Source: Lachnospiraceae bacterium
GTDB taxonomy: Bacteria > Bacillota > Clostridia > Lachnospirales > Bianqueaceae
Direction of reading: 5' to 3'
Assembly: GCA_022794035.1 (NCBI GenBank)
Contig: JAAWDX010000006.1
Location: 1 to 64,000, forward strand
Length of the DNA stretch: 64,000 nt
How positions within the stretch are numbered: position 1 is the first letter of the stretch; the number at the start of each line of letters is the position of its first letter. The notes under the pieces are model-generated. The model had not been told where the DNA came from. It was given only the letters and a program-made list of their open reading frames with translations, and did no database searches. This document shows positions 42,062 to 50,562 of the stretch, one piece after another. The translations under genes and the position numbers were made by a program.

Positions 42062-42998
42062 GATTCTCCTCCAAAAAATAATCCTTTGCACGCTTTACAT
42101 CCTTAGCCAGCTGATAATAAAGCGCCTCTACGCTTTCAAACCGAATTTCCGGCCGCAGAAACTTTAAAAGCTCTACGCGGATCCTGCATCCATACAGATC
42201 ACCGGAAAAATCCAAAATATGCGTTTCTGTGCGCAGGCTTTCTCCGCCCACCGTCGGATTGTGTCCCACATTAGAAATGCTGGGAAAGCACTCTTTCCCA
42301 ATATATGTTTTTGAAATATAAACGCCACTTTTCGGCGCCAGCCGCTTTTCCTCCATGGGGATATTGATCGTCGGGGTCTGCATTTTCTGCCCTAGCTGCT
42401 TGCCCTTTTTTACGGTTCCTTCCACAAAATACGGCCGTCCCAGCAATAAGGCTGCCTCTTCCAGCTGTCCAGCTTCCAAAAGCGTCCGAATCCTGCTGCT
42501 GGAGATCGGTATATCGCCTGCCTTTCTTCTGCTGACGACCGCACACTGCTTTCCGCTTTCTTCGCAAAGCCCCTGCAGCAAAGCGGCATCCCCTTCTCCG
42601 CCGCGGCCAAACCGGAAATTATCTCCTACGACCACCGCCTGTGCGTGGCAGCGCTGCTGCAAAACAGACGCAAAAAATTCTTTGGCCGGCATGCCCTGCA
42701 GCTTCTGATCAAAGGTTAAAAGGATCAGCTCGTCCACCAGCCCTGTTTCTTTCATCAGGGCAATTTTTTGCTCTTCCTCATAGATCAGCTTAAAGCCTTC
42801 CTGCCCCATGGCCTGCTTGGGATGCGGCGCAAAGGTGAGGACGCGCCGCAAAAGCCCCTGCCGCTTAGCTATCTGATCCGCTTGTTCGAGCAGCAGCCGG
42901 TGCCCTCGGTGTACACCGTCAAAATTCCCCAATACGACAACCGCCGGCTCTGCCTGCTTTCTCATGGCCGTTTGCACGGTCTCTCTGATCACCTGCAT
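42048..42998 (-). CDS. ribF: Bifunctional riboflavin kinase/FAD synthetase
   Basis: Makes FMN and FAD from riboflavin. The 316-residue protein has an N-terminal nucleotidyltransferase domain with VVLGNFDGVHRGHRLLL (about 21-37) and ISSSRIRTLLEAG, and a C-terminal flavokinase domain with GKQLGQKMQTPTINI and GVYISKT. The start at 42998 (MQVIRE) has AAGGAG 8 nt upstream; the longer TTG frame overlaps that site. Lies between truB and alaS, 13 nt after truB. Confidence 0.95.
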   Translation of the reverse strand: MQVIRETVQTAMRKQAEPAVVVLGNFDGVHRGHRLLLEQADQIAKRQGLLRRVLTFAPHPKQAMGQEGFKLIYEEEQKIALMKETGLVDELILLTFDQKLQGMPAKEFFASVLQQRCHAQAVVVGDNFRFGRGGEGDAALLQGLCEESGKQCAVVSRRKAGDIPISSSRIRTLLEAGQLEEAALLLGRPYFVEGTVKKGKQLGQKMQTPTINIPMEEKRLAPKSGVYISKTYIGKECFPSISNVGHNPTVGGESLRTETHILDFSGDLYGCRIRVELLKFLRPEIRFESVEALYYQLAKDVKRAKDYFLEENHEEI

Positions 42999-43011
42999 CA
43001 AGCTTTTCTCC

Positions 43012-43914
43012 TTACACAAACATCTTATAGGCTCTCAGGCGTGTCTGCTCGCCCAGCAGCTCCGTCACCCGGTATAGACCGGCCAGCTTTCCATCGGAGG
43101 TCTGCATTCTAAACACCTGGCCCATCTGAGCGCCCACCTCTGCGGCTGGATATGTCAGATAGTTGCCGTTTCGCAGCAAAATATCCTCCTCTGGAATCAC
43201 CTGCTTCACTGCCAGATCCATAAATAATGCATTCAGATCCTGTAAAAATTCTGCGCTTCTGCCCTGCTGCTGCAGGGTCCGGATCTCATCGATCCGGTAG
43301 CTGTCCTCTACCCGGTAAGGCCCTGTCTGGACCCTCTCCAGACTCAGCATATGGGCTCCGTAGCCTAACTGCCGGCCAATATCCTCACACAGCGTACGGA
43401 TATACGTCCCTTTAGAGCAGCGCACGCGAATTTTTGCGCCTGCGGCGCTCTGTGCTAAAAGGGCAATCTCTTGGATCTGCACCGTCCGGGAGGCACGTTC
43501 GACCTCCATGCCCTCGCGCGCCAGCTCATAGAGCTTCATCCCGCCTACCTTGAGCGCTGAATACATGGGCGGAACCTGATCGTAGCTGCCGGCAAAGGAC
43601 TGCACGGCCTCCTCCACCTTTCGGGGATCATACTCATAGTCAAAGGTTTGCAGCACTTTGCCCGAGGCATCCTGCGTATCTGTCTCGCTGCCAAAGGCGA
43701 GCTCCGCGATGTACTCCTTGTCGCTCCCCATAATGAGCTGCGCTACCTTGGTTGCTTTGCCGACGCAGACCGGCAGCACGCCTGTCGCATCTGGATCCAG
43801 CGTTCCGGTATGTCCGATTTTTTTAACCTTCAAAATGCCGCGCAGCACCGCAATTGCATCGTGGGAGGTAAAGCCCTTTTCCTTATAAAGATTGATGACG
43901 CCATTTAGTTCCAT
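43012..43914 (-). CDS. truB: tRNA pseudouridine(55) synthase
   Basis: Forms pseudouridine 55 in the T-loop of tRNAs. The 300 residues show the TruB start GVINLYKEKGFTSHD, the catalytic GHTGTLDPDATGVLP (about 36-50) with the nucleophile Asp in L-D-P-D-A, and the YSALKVGGMKLYELAREG motif (about 110-127). The ATG at 43914 shares bases with the nrnA stop (TGATG), so translation is coupled. Confidence 0.96.
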   Translation of the reverse strand: MELNGVINLYKEKGFTSHDAIAVLRGILKVKKIGHTGTLDPDATGVLPVCVGKATKVAQLIMGSDKEYIAELAFGSETDTQDASGKVLQTFDYEYDPRKVEEAVQSFAGSYDQVPPMYSALKVGGMKLYELAREGMEVERASRTVQIQEIALLAQSAAGAKIRVRCSKGTYIRTLCEDIGRQLGYGAHMLSLERVQTGPYRVEDSYRIDEIRTLQQQGRSAEFLQDLNALFMDLAVKQVIPEEDILLRNGNYLTYPAAEVGAQMGQVFRMQTSDGKLAGLYRVTELLGEQTRLRAYKMFV

Positions 43915-44921
43915 CACGCCTTGACTTCCTCTGTCAGCTGGCGGCGGATTGCCTCCAGCAGCTTTTCCTTAACCAGCAGCATCGGCTCTTCTACTGTGCA
44001 GCCGGCTGCCTGCACATGGCCGCCGCCGCCAAAAAGCTGCGCGATGCGGGCCACATTCACTGTTTCTCTTGACCGCATATTCACGCGGATCAGGCCGTCC
44101 TCGATCTCGCGCAGATAACAGGCCACCTGCGCCTCTTCGATCTCCATCAGACTGCCGACGACGCCGTCTGCATCCTTCGCATTCATTCCCATCATAAAGA
44201 AGTCCCGCTGCGTCATGCAGGAGATCAGGATGCCTCCTTCATAAAGCTTAGCGTTTTTCAGCGCGGCGCTCATGGCCCTTGCTTCGATAAACTTGCGCGT
44301 GTGGAAAAGATAATTCAGCAAAAAGGTGCTGTCAACGCCCTTTGCCTTCAGATCGGCCGCCATGGCGTAGGTATCTGCCGTCGTATTGCTGTGGCGGAAG
44401 CCTCCTGTATCAAAGGCCGCTCCCATAAACAGCGCGGTCGCCATCTCCTGCGTGATCGGCACCTGCGCCAGCTTGAAAAGCGCATACAGAATTTCACATG
44501 TCGAGCCCGTTTGGGCTTCTGTATAATTAAAATCTGCCGTTTCCTTGCTGGTAATATGATGATCGATCGTCATACTGGCCTCAGCCGTCATGATCGCATC
44601 CGCCGCCCGCCCGGTGCGCTCCGGTTCTGAGCAGTCCATCATCATAAACGCATAGCTTGTCCCTGTTTTAAAGAACTTTCCGGCATCTTTAACTGCCAGC
44701 TCCTCCGGCAGAGCCGGAACCCGAGGCACGATACTCGTATACCGGCTTGCATCGCCGTCAAATACAATGCAGGCCTCCTTGCCCATATTCTGCAGTGCCA
44801 GCGCCATGGCTGTGCAAACGCCCACACTGTCGCCGTCGGGCCGGATATGACCGCTCAGCAAAAAGCGGTCATACCGGCTCATAAACCGAAGCAGCTGCTT
44901 CGCAAATTCTTCCCGGCTCAT
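43914..44921 (-). CDS. nrnA: Nano-RNase/pAp phosphatase (DHH family)
   Basis: Degrades very short RNAs and 3'-phosphoadenosine 5'-phosphate. The 335-residue protein has the DHH motifs GHIRPDGDSVGVC (about 25-37), MMMDCSE, the name-giving DHH in TIDHHITSKE (about 114-123), and the DHHA1 C-terminus with GGGGHVQAAGCTVEE. Overlaps rbfA by 4 nt. The order rbfA-nrnA-truB-ribF is standard for Firmicutes. Confidence 0.94.
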   Translation of the reverse strand: MSREEFAKQLLRFMSRYDRFLLSGHIRPDGDSVGVCTAMALALQNMGKEACIVFDGDASRYTSIVPRVPALPEELAVKDAGKFFKTGTSYAFMMMDCSEPERTGRAADAIMTAEASMTIDHHITSKETADFNYTEAQTGSTCEILYALFKLAQVPITQEMATALFMGAAFDTGGFRHSNTTADTYAMAADLKAKGVDSTFLLNYLFHTRKFIEARAMSAALKNAKLYEGGILISCMTQRDFFMMGMNAKDADGVVGSLMEIEEAQVACYLREIEDGLIRVNMRSRETVNVARIAQLFGGGGHVQAAGCTVEEPMLLVKEKLLEAIRRQLTEEVKA

Positions 44922-45319
44922 GCTTCCTCCTCCGGATTTTCCTGCAGCCTGTGCCTGGCTTCGTCCTCCTGCTGAATCTCCTTGAAGCGCTCGCCTATGT
45001 GGATGCTGTATTCAATCGAATCATCCATGAGGAAAGTAAGCTCCGGCGTATTGCGCAGATTCAGCCTCCTGGCCAGCTCGCGCCGGATATAACCGCTGGC
45101 CGACTTTAGGGCTGCCTGCACCTCTTCCTTTTTGACCTCGTCTCCCAGAACGCTCACATAGATCTTGCAGTATTTCAGATCCCGTGTGATATCCGTTTTC
45201 ACGATGGAGGTCATCATATCGATGCGAGGATCCTTAAGATCGCGCAAAATAAGCGCCATTTCCTCTCTCACCGCTTCATTGATCCGCACGCCTCTGTTTT
45301 GATTTCTTCTTGTCTGCAT
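44918..45319 (-). CDS. rbfA: Ribosome-binding factor A
   Basis: KH-type protein needed for late 30S maturation and 16S 5'-end processing. The 133 residues include IKTDITRDLKYCKIYVSVLG (about 43-62) and RRELARRLNLRNTPELTF (about 83-100) of RbfA. The start at 45319 (MQTRRNQ) is preceded by AGAGGA at 6-7 nt; an ATG five codons earlier is possible. It follows infB by 25 nt. Confidence 0.94.
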   Translation of the reverse strand: MQTRRNQNRGVRINEAVREEMALILRDLKDPRIDMMTSIVKTDITRDLKYCKIYVSVLGDEVKKEEVQAALKSASGYIRRELARRLNLRNTPELTFLMDDSIEYSIHIGERFKEIQQEDEARHRLQENPEEEA

Positions 45320-45344
45320 TCTGTTTCCTCTCATGCTGCCGCAT

Positions 45345-48221
45345 TTAGTCGCGTTTAATTTCTTCCATAATGAAGGCTTCGATCACATCGCCTTCTTTAA
45401 TATCGCTGTATTTTTCAAACATGATACCGCATTCAAAGCCGGTATTCACCTCTTTGACATCATCCTTAAAGCGCCGCAGCGATCCAAGCGCCCCTTCATG
45501 GATGACAATGCCGTCGCGCACCAGCCGTGCCGATGCATTGCGGTTGATTTTTCCATCTGTTACATAAGAGCCGGCAATGGTGCCTACTCCAGAAGCCTTA
45601 AACACCTGCCGCACTTCGGCATGGCCGATCACCTTCTCTTGGAATTCCGGATCCAGCATACCCTTCATGGCTGCTTCGATATCCTCAATGGCATTATAGA
45701 TAACGCGGTATAAGCGAACATCTACCTTCTGCTCTTCGGCTACGGATTTTGCAGAAGCATCGGGGCGTACATTAAAGCCAATAATAATCGAATTAGAAGC
45801 TGAAGCCAGCATTACATCGGATTCGTTGACAGCACCGACCGCACCGTGAATGACCTTTACGCTTACTTCTTCATTGGAAAGCTTCTCCAGACTCTGCTTC
45901 ACAGCTTCTACCGAGCCCTGCACATCTGCTTTTACTACAATGTTTAATTCTTTCACATTGCCGGCCTGGATATCGCCAAACAGATCGTTCAGGTTGACCT
46001 TCTTATTGCCCTCGATCAGCTTCGTTCTTTCTCTTGCGCTCACTTTTTCTGCCAGCAGGCGCGCTTCTCTCTCTGTCTCCGTATGATAGAAGGTTTCTCC
46101 TGCCGCCGGTACCTCATTAAGGCCAATGATTTCCACCGGCTTAGAAGGACCTGCCTCCTTCACGCGGCGGCCTTTATCATCCACCATGGCCTTGACTCTG
46201 CCGAAGGCACTGCCGGCCACAATGGTATCGCCCACATGCAGCGTTCCGCGCTGTACAAGCACTGTCGCCACAGCTCCGCGGCCGCGGTCTAGCTGAGATT
46301 CTACTACGGTTCCGGAGGCCAAGCAATTGGGATTTGCCTTTAACTCTCCCATATCTGCCACCAGAAGCACCATCTCCAGCAGATTGTCAATGCCTTCTCT
46401 TTTCTTGGCAGAGACCGGAACGCAGATCGTCGTACCGCCCCAATCCTCTGCAATCAGGCCGTGCTCCGTGAGCTCCTGCTTCACCCGATCCGGATTTGCT
46501 CCCGGCTTATCCATCTTGTTAATGGCTACGATGATCTGGATGCCGGCTGCCTTGGCATGATTGATGGCTTCCACTGTCTGCGGCATTACGCCGTCGTCTG
46601 CGGCCACTACTAGGATCGCGATATCGGTTACCTGCGCGCCGCGCATACGCATGGCCGTAAAGGCCTCATGTCCGGGCGTATCTAAAAATGTGATCTTGCG
46701 TCCCTCAATCTCTACCACAGAAGCACCGATGTGCTGCGTAATACCGCCGGCCTCTCCTTCGGTGACCTTGGTATCGCGGATCGCATCCAGCAACGAGGTT
46801 TTACCATGATCGACATGTCCCATAACAACCACGACCGGAGGTCTGGTTGCCATATCCTCTTCGCTGTCCTCTTCATGATTGGCGTAGGCGGCAAAGATAT
46901 CCTCTTCCACCTGATGCTCTACCAAAATGCCCATATCCATCGCCAGCTCTTCGGCCTGCTCAAATTCAATCATCTGATTAAGCCCTGCCATAATGCCCTT
47001 GCCCATCAAAGCCTTGATGATCTGGTTAATCGGCTTGTGCAGCATATCGGCAAACTCTTTTACCGTCATGCTGTCCGGCAGTGCAATGATAGAGATCTCC
47101 TCCTCCTGCACAGCCTGGCGCTCTACCGGCTTCTTGGGGCCTTTTTTCTTGTGTCTGGCCAGACGGTCATCCTCCAGATAATTGGCCTCCTGCATCAGCT
47201 TATTTTTCTTATTCTTATATTCTTCAGTGGCTGTGTTTTTCTGTTTTTCCTTGCGGATCCGGTCATTTTTCTTCACCGGCTTTTCATCCAGCTTTGGACG
47301 CTCCGGAATCGCCAGGCCCGTATCCAGAAAATCAGCGCTGCTCCTTCTGCCTTCGCTGCGGCGATGGTCCTGACCGCCTCTGTTATAGCCGCCTGTGCTT
47401 CTATCGCCGCTCTGGCTGCCTCGTCCGCTGCCGTTATTGTTATTATAGCGCCGGCCTTCACCGCTCCGATTATCGCTGCCGCGGCTATCACCGCTGCGGC
47501 CGCCTGCATTTCGGTTATAAGAGCCGTTTGCACTGCGTTCGCCGCCCTGCGCGCCATACCGGCGATTCTCTCCGCCCCGGCCTTCACTGCTGCGGCCATC
47601 GGCCGGGCGAGCGCCTCCTGTGCGCCTTCCGTCGCCGCTGCGGCTTTGTCTTCTGTCCTGCATACCGCCCTCGGTCCGCGGTCTGCGCTCACCGCCTCTT
47701 TGCTGCGCTCCTGCTGTTTCCTGACGCGCTTTCGCAGCTTCCGCCGCCGGCTTTTCCTCTTTGGCTTTTTCTGACTGCTGAGAAGCTGACTTCTCCGGCT
47801 TAGCAGAAGCCGCCTCTGCCGGCTTTGTCTCTGGAGCCTTCTCCGGCTTTTCGGCTGCCTTTACCGCTTCCGGCTTCTTTTCTTCTTTGGCCGGCTCCGC
47901 CTTTGCCTCTGCTTTTGCCTCAGCCTTCACTTCCGCTGGTTTTGCAGGCGCTGCCTTTTTCTCTTCAGCCGCCTCTGCCGGCTTCTCCTTGGCTTCTGCC
48001 TTCTTTTCCGTCGCTTCCGCAGGCGCCGTCTTGACCACCTTTTTTCTTACCATTGTAATTTTCTTGCCGGTAATGAGGGATTTGATCTTCACTACCTCCG
48101 CCGGTTCCAGTGTGCTCATCGGATTGGGAACAAAAATTCCCAGCCCCTCCAGCTTTTTCATAATCTCCTGCACCGGTACGTTGAGCTCTTTTGCCAATTG
48201 TTGTACTCTGATTTTTGCCAC
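45345..48221 (-). CDS. infB: Translation initiation factor IF-2
   Basis: GTPase that brings fMet-tRNA to the 30S subunit. The 958-residue protein starts with an IF2N helix domain ([15 protein letters not shown]), then an Ala/Lys/Glu-rich tract (about 60-165), then an unusually long Arg/Gly/Ser/Asp/Asn-rich disordered tract (about 170-300), a second IF2N, and the GTPase with [14 protein letters not shown] (G1), DTPGHEAF (G3) and [11 protein letters not shown] (G4). Domains II-IV are complete. Fifth gene of the rimP operon, between ylxQ and rbfA. Confidence 0.97.
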   Translation of the reverse strand: MAKIRVQQLAKELNVPVQEIMKKLEGLGIFVPNPMSTLEPAEVVKIKSLITGKKITMVRKKVVKTAPAEATEKKAEAKEKPAEAAEEKKAAPAKPAEVKAEAKAEAKAEPAKEEKKPEAVKAAEKPEKAPETKPAEAASAKPEKSASQQSEKAKEEKPAAEAAKARQETAGAQQRGGERRPRTEGGMQDRRQSRSGDGRRTGGARPADGRSSEGRGGENRRYGAQGGERSANGSYNRNAGGRSGDSRGSDNRSGEGRRYNNNNGSGRGSQSGDRSTGGYNRGGQDHRRSEGRRSSADFLDTGLAIPERPKLDEKPVKKNDRIRKEKQKNTATEEYKNKKNKLMQEANYLEDDRLARHKKKGPKKPVERQAVQEEEISIIALPDSMTVKEFADMLHKPINQIIKALMGKGIMAGLNQMIEFEQAEELAMDMGILVEHQVEEDIFAAYANHEEDSEEDMATRPPVVVVMGHVDHGKTSLLDAIRDTKVTEGEAGGITQHIGASVVEIEGRKITFLDTPGHEAFTAMRMRGAQVTDIAILVVAADDGVMPQTVEAINHAKAAGIQIIVAINKMDKPGANPDRVKQELTEHGLIAEDWGGTTICVPVSAKKREGIDNLLEMVLLVADMGELKANPNCLASGTVVESQLDRGRGAVATVLVQRGTLHVGDTIVAGSAFGRVKAMVDDKGRRVKEAGPSKPVEIIGLNEVPAAGETFYHTETEREARLLAEKVSARERTKLIEGNKKVNLNDLFGDIQAGNVKELNIVVKADVQGSVEAVKQSLEKLSNEEVSVKVIHGAVGAVNESDVMLASASNSIIIGFNVRPDASAKSVAEEQKVDVRLYRVIYNAIEDIEAAMKGMLDPEFQEKVIGHAEVRQVFKASGVGTIAGSYVTDGKINRNASARLVRDGIVIHEGALGSLRRFKDDVKEVNTGFECGIMFEKYSDIKEGDVIEAFIMEEIKRD

Positions 48222-48237
48222 TATTTTTCCACCTCAT

Positions 48238-48564
48238 CTATGCATTTTTCTGCAAAACTTCCGTTAATCCTTTAGCCAGGCCCTGTTCACAAATCGCAAC
48301 GCAGGAACGCTCCGTCTGCCCCATGGCAGCGCCCAGCTCTTCCTTAGAAAAAGGAGTATCGATGATCGGCACTGAATAAAACCTGCATTTATCATGGAAT
48401 TTCTTATAGGTATTGGGGGACGCATCCTGCGCAATCAGCACCACACACGCCTTTTGGCTTCGTATGGCCTCCTCGCAGAGCTCCTCTCCGCTCCGGCTTT
48501 TTCCCGCCTTCCGGCAGAGCCCCAGCATAAACAATGCTCTTGGTTTTTTCTGTTCATTCATCAT
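48238..48564 (-). CDS. ylxQ: L7Ae-family RNA-binding protein YlxQ
   Basis: A 108-residue L7Ae/L30e/Gadd45-fold protein, expected to bind kink-turn RNA. Visible pattern: LFMLGLCRKAGKSRSGEELCEEAIRS split over residues 11-36, then VVLIAQDASPNTYKKF (about 41-56) as in ribosomal L7Ae homologues. It overlaps ylxR by 11 nt and precedes infB by 16 nt, its fixed place in Firmicutes. Confidence 0.9.
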   Translation of the reverse strand: MMNEQKKPRALFMLGLCRKAGKSRSGEELCEEAIRSQKACVVLIAQDASPNTYKKFHDKCRFYSVPIIDTPFSKEELGAAMGQTERSCVAICEQGLAKGLTEVLQKNA

Positions 48565-48823
48565 CCGACAGCTCTTTTCTCAATGTATCATAGAGCGCCG
48601 CTTCCATCGTTACCTCTAAGGACCGCTCCAGCGCCTTTGTTTTAATCGCCTTCTCCAGACATTCCGCCTTTGGACACAGGTATGCGCCCCGTCCTGCCTT
48701 TCGTCCGGTCAGATCGATACTGATTTCTCCTTCCGGAGACCGCACAACGCGGATCAGATTCTTTTTATCCTGCACTTCCTGACACCCCATGCATTTACGC
48801 CTCGGGGTTTTTCGCATTTTCAT
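48554..48823 (-). CDS. ylxR: YlxR/RnpM family RNA-binding protein
   Basis: An 89-residue basic protein of the DUF448 family; YlxR (RnpM) binds RNase P RNA and modulates its activity. The signature is RRKCMGCQE (about 9-17) and GRGAYLCPKAECLEKAIK (about 44-61), both present with their cysteines. Overlaps nusA by 4 nt and ylxQ by 11 nt. Confidence 0.94.
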   Translation of the reverse strand: MKMRKTPRRKCMGCQEVQDKKNLIRVVRSPEGEISIDLTGRKAGRGAYLCPKAECLEKAIKTKALERSLEVTMEAALYDTLRKELSDDE

Positions 48824-49947
48824 TCTTCTTCACCAATGCTCTCATCCATGGTCAGCTCATCTTCGTCTTCTTCTACGAACTCGTACTCGTATTCGTACTC
48901 CTCTTCCTCCGCTTCCTGAGCTGCCTGCGTTTCACTCTTGATATCGATTTTGTATCCTGTCAGCCGCGCTGCCAGCCGCGCGTTCTGTCCTTCCTTACCA
49001 ATCGCCAAAGAAAGCTGATGATCCGGCACGACAACCGTAGCCGTAAAGCCCTCTTTGTCCACCTCTACCCGGTCCACCTCTGCCGGGCTCAGCGCCGCAG
49101 CGATAAACCGAGCCGGTTCCTCGTTCCAGATCACAATATCGATCTTCTCTCCCGCCAGCTCATGCACGATGGTATTTACGCGGTTTCCGCTTGGGCCCAC
49201 GCAGGCCCCCAGCGGATCTACCATCGGATCCTTGCTGTACACGGCAATCTTTGATCTGGAGCCGGCCTCGCGGGAAATGCTCTTGATCATCACGATACCA
49301 TCATGAATTTCCGGCACCTCCTGCTCAAACAGCCGCTTGATCAGCTCCGGGTGCGTTCTGGACACCATCACCATCGGGCCGCGCTGTCCGTTTTTCACCT
49401 CCAGCACATAGGCCTTGATCCGCTGGTTCATCGCATAGGGCTCTCCCGGGATCTGCTCCTTCGGTGCCAGAAGCGCCTCGATCTTGCCCAGATTGAGGTA
49501 CACATTTCCCTTCTCTTTGCGCTGAATCAGTCCCGACACCATATCGCGTTCCTTACCCTTATATTCGCCGTATACAATGCCGCGCTCCGCCTCCCGCAGC
49601 TTCTGCACAACGACCTGCTTCGCGTTCTGGGCCGCAATGCGGCCAAAATTTTTAGGCGTTACTTCTATTTCACATACGTCGCCCACCTTATAATTGGCGT
49701 TGATTTTGACCGCCTCGTCCACCAGAATCTCCAGCGCCGGATCCGTCACTTCTTCTACCACGTTCTTCCAGGCCAGCACCCGAACAGTTCCTTTATTCCG
49801 GTCCATATTCACAGTGACATTCTGCGAGGTTCCGAAATTCTTTTTACAGGCTGTCACCAGCGACGCCTCAATCGCTTCAAAGATGACCTCTTTGTCAATC
49901 CCCTTTTCCGCTTGGAGCTGCTCCAAAGCCTGAATCAATTCGTTCAT
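48820..49947 (-). CDS. nusA: Transcription termination/antitermination factor NusA
   Basis: RNA polymerase-binding elongation factor controlling pausing, termination and antitermination. The 375 residues show the N-terminal RNAP-binding domain, S1 domain (GLIQRKEKGNVYLNLGKIEA), KH1 (VDPLGACVGPSGNRVNTIV) and KH2 (LAIGKEGQNARLAARLTG), then an acidic tail (EEEEYEYEYEFVEEDEDE). It lacks the AR repeats of Proteobacteria, as expected in Firmicutes. The ATG at 49947 follows GGAGG by 11 nt; a TTG three codons earlier is possible. Confidence 0.96.
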   Translation of the reverse strand: MNELIQALEQLQAEKGIDKEVIFEAIEASLVTACKKNFGTSQNVTVNMDRNKGTVRVLAWKNVVEEVTDPALEILVDEAVKINANYKVGDVCEIEVTPKNFGRIAAQNAKQVVVQKLREAERGIVYGEYKGKERDMVSGLIQRKEKGNVYLNLGKIEALLAPKEQIPGEPYAMNQRIKAYVLEVKNGQRGPMVMVSRTHPELIKRLFEQEVPEIHDGIVMIKSISREAGSRSKIAVYSKDPMVDPLGACVGPSGNRVNTIVHELAGEKIDIVIWNEEPARFIAAALSPAEVDRVEVDKEGFTATVVVPDHQLSLAIGKEGQNARLAARLTGYKIDIKSETQAAQEAEEEEYEYEYEFVEEDEDELTMDESIGEEE

Positions 49948-49972
49948 TTTTTCCAATTCCTCCTTAATATGT

Positions 49973-50452
49973 TTAAAAAACCACGGCCAGCCTGATACTG
50001 GACATTTCTTTTTTCATCACCTGAAGACTGGTTCCATCCTCCAGCTCCAGCTCTGCTGCTTCTGTCTGCGGATCGTAGCTCAAAAGCTTGGCCTGAAAGC
50101 TTTTTTGGCCTCCGGCCGCCTCTGACGGCTGATACAGCTTGACATCGACCAGCTTGCCAATGCTTCTGGCATAATCCTTGTCTTTTTTAAGGGGCCGGTC
50201 AAGCCCCGGAGAGCTGACCTCCAGGATATAGGCCGTCTCGATCGGATCCTGCTTTTCTAGCTCTTTCTCCAGCGCATGGCTCAGATCGACGCAGTCGTTG
50301 ATCGAAAAGCCGCCCTCTTTGTCGGCGAATACCTTTAAATACCAGTTGGGTCCCTCTTTGACATAATCCACATCGACCAGCTCGTAGTGCATTTGCTGCG
50401 TAAGCGGGAGCGCTATGGACTCTACATATGCAATTAGCTCCTGTTTTTTCAC
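49973..50452 (-). CDS. rimP: Ribosome maturation factor RimP
   Basis: Needed for 30S assembly around S12/S19. The 159 residues show the RimP pattern: LVDVDYVKEGPNWYLKVFAD (about 25-44), SINDCVDLSHALEKELE, and ILEVSSPGLDRPLKKDKDY (about 83-101). First gene of a nine-gene operon through alaS, behind a consensus-like promoter that carries a palindrome in its spacer. Confidence 0.95.
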   Translation of the reverse strand: MKKQELIAYVESIALPLTQQMHYELVDVDYVKEGPNWYLKVFADKEGGFSINDCVDLSHALEKELEKQDPIETAYILEVSSPGLDRPLKKDKDYARSIGKLVDVKLYQPSEAAGGQKSFQAKLLSYDPQTEAAELELEDGTSLQVMKKEMSSIRLAVVF

Positions 50453-50485
50453 TTTCCCCTCCGTTTTCCCTCTTATAATACAGAA

Positions 50486-50506
50486 GAGTGAGCTCTTCGC
50501 TCACTC
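50486..50506 (-). other. Hairpin in the rimP leader
   Basis: Perfect 8-bp stem GAGTGAGC/GCTCACTC with a 5-nt loop, followed on the minus strand only by TTCTGTATT. It lies between the rimP promoter and gene and could be a weak terminator of polC read-through or a leader regulator. Confidence 0.5.
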
Positions 50507-50530
50507 CTCTCATTACCATATTTTATGGAT

Positions 50531-50559
50531 ATTATAGCACTTTCATGCATGAAATGCAA
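50531..50559 (-). promoter_or_regulatory. Promoter of the rimP-nusA-infB operon with spacer palindrome
   Basis: TTGCAT (50559-50554) and TATAAT (50536-50531) are 17 bp apart. The perfect 14-bp palindrome TTTCATGCATGAAA (50541-50554) fills most of the spacer, a typical repressor position. Confidence 0.7.
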
Positions 50560-50562
50560 GTA

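Noticed and set aside
46731..47774. A 347-codon frame antisense to infB
   Set aside because: It is the mirror of the Ala/Arg/Gly-rich IF-2 N-terminus, with Ala/Ile low complexity and no ribosome binding site of note.
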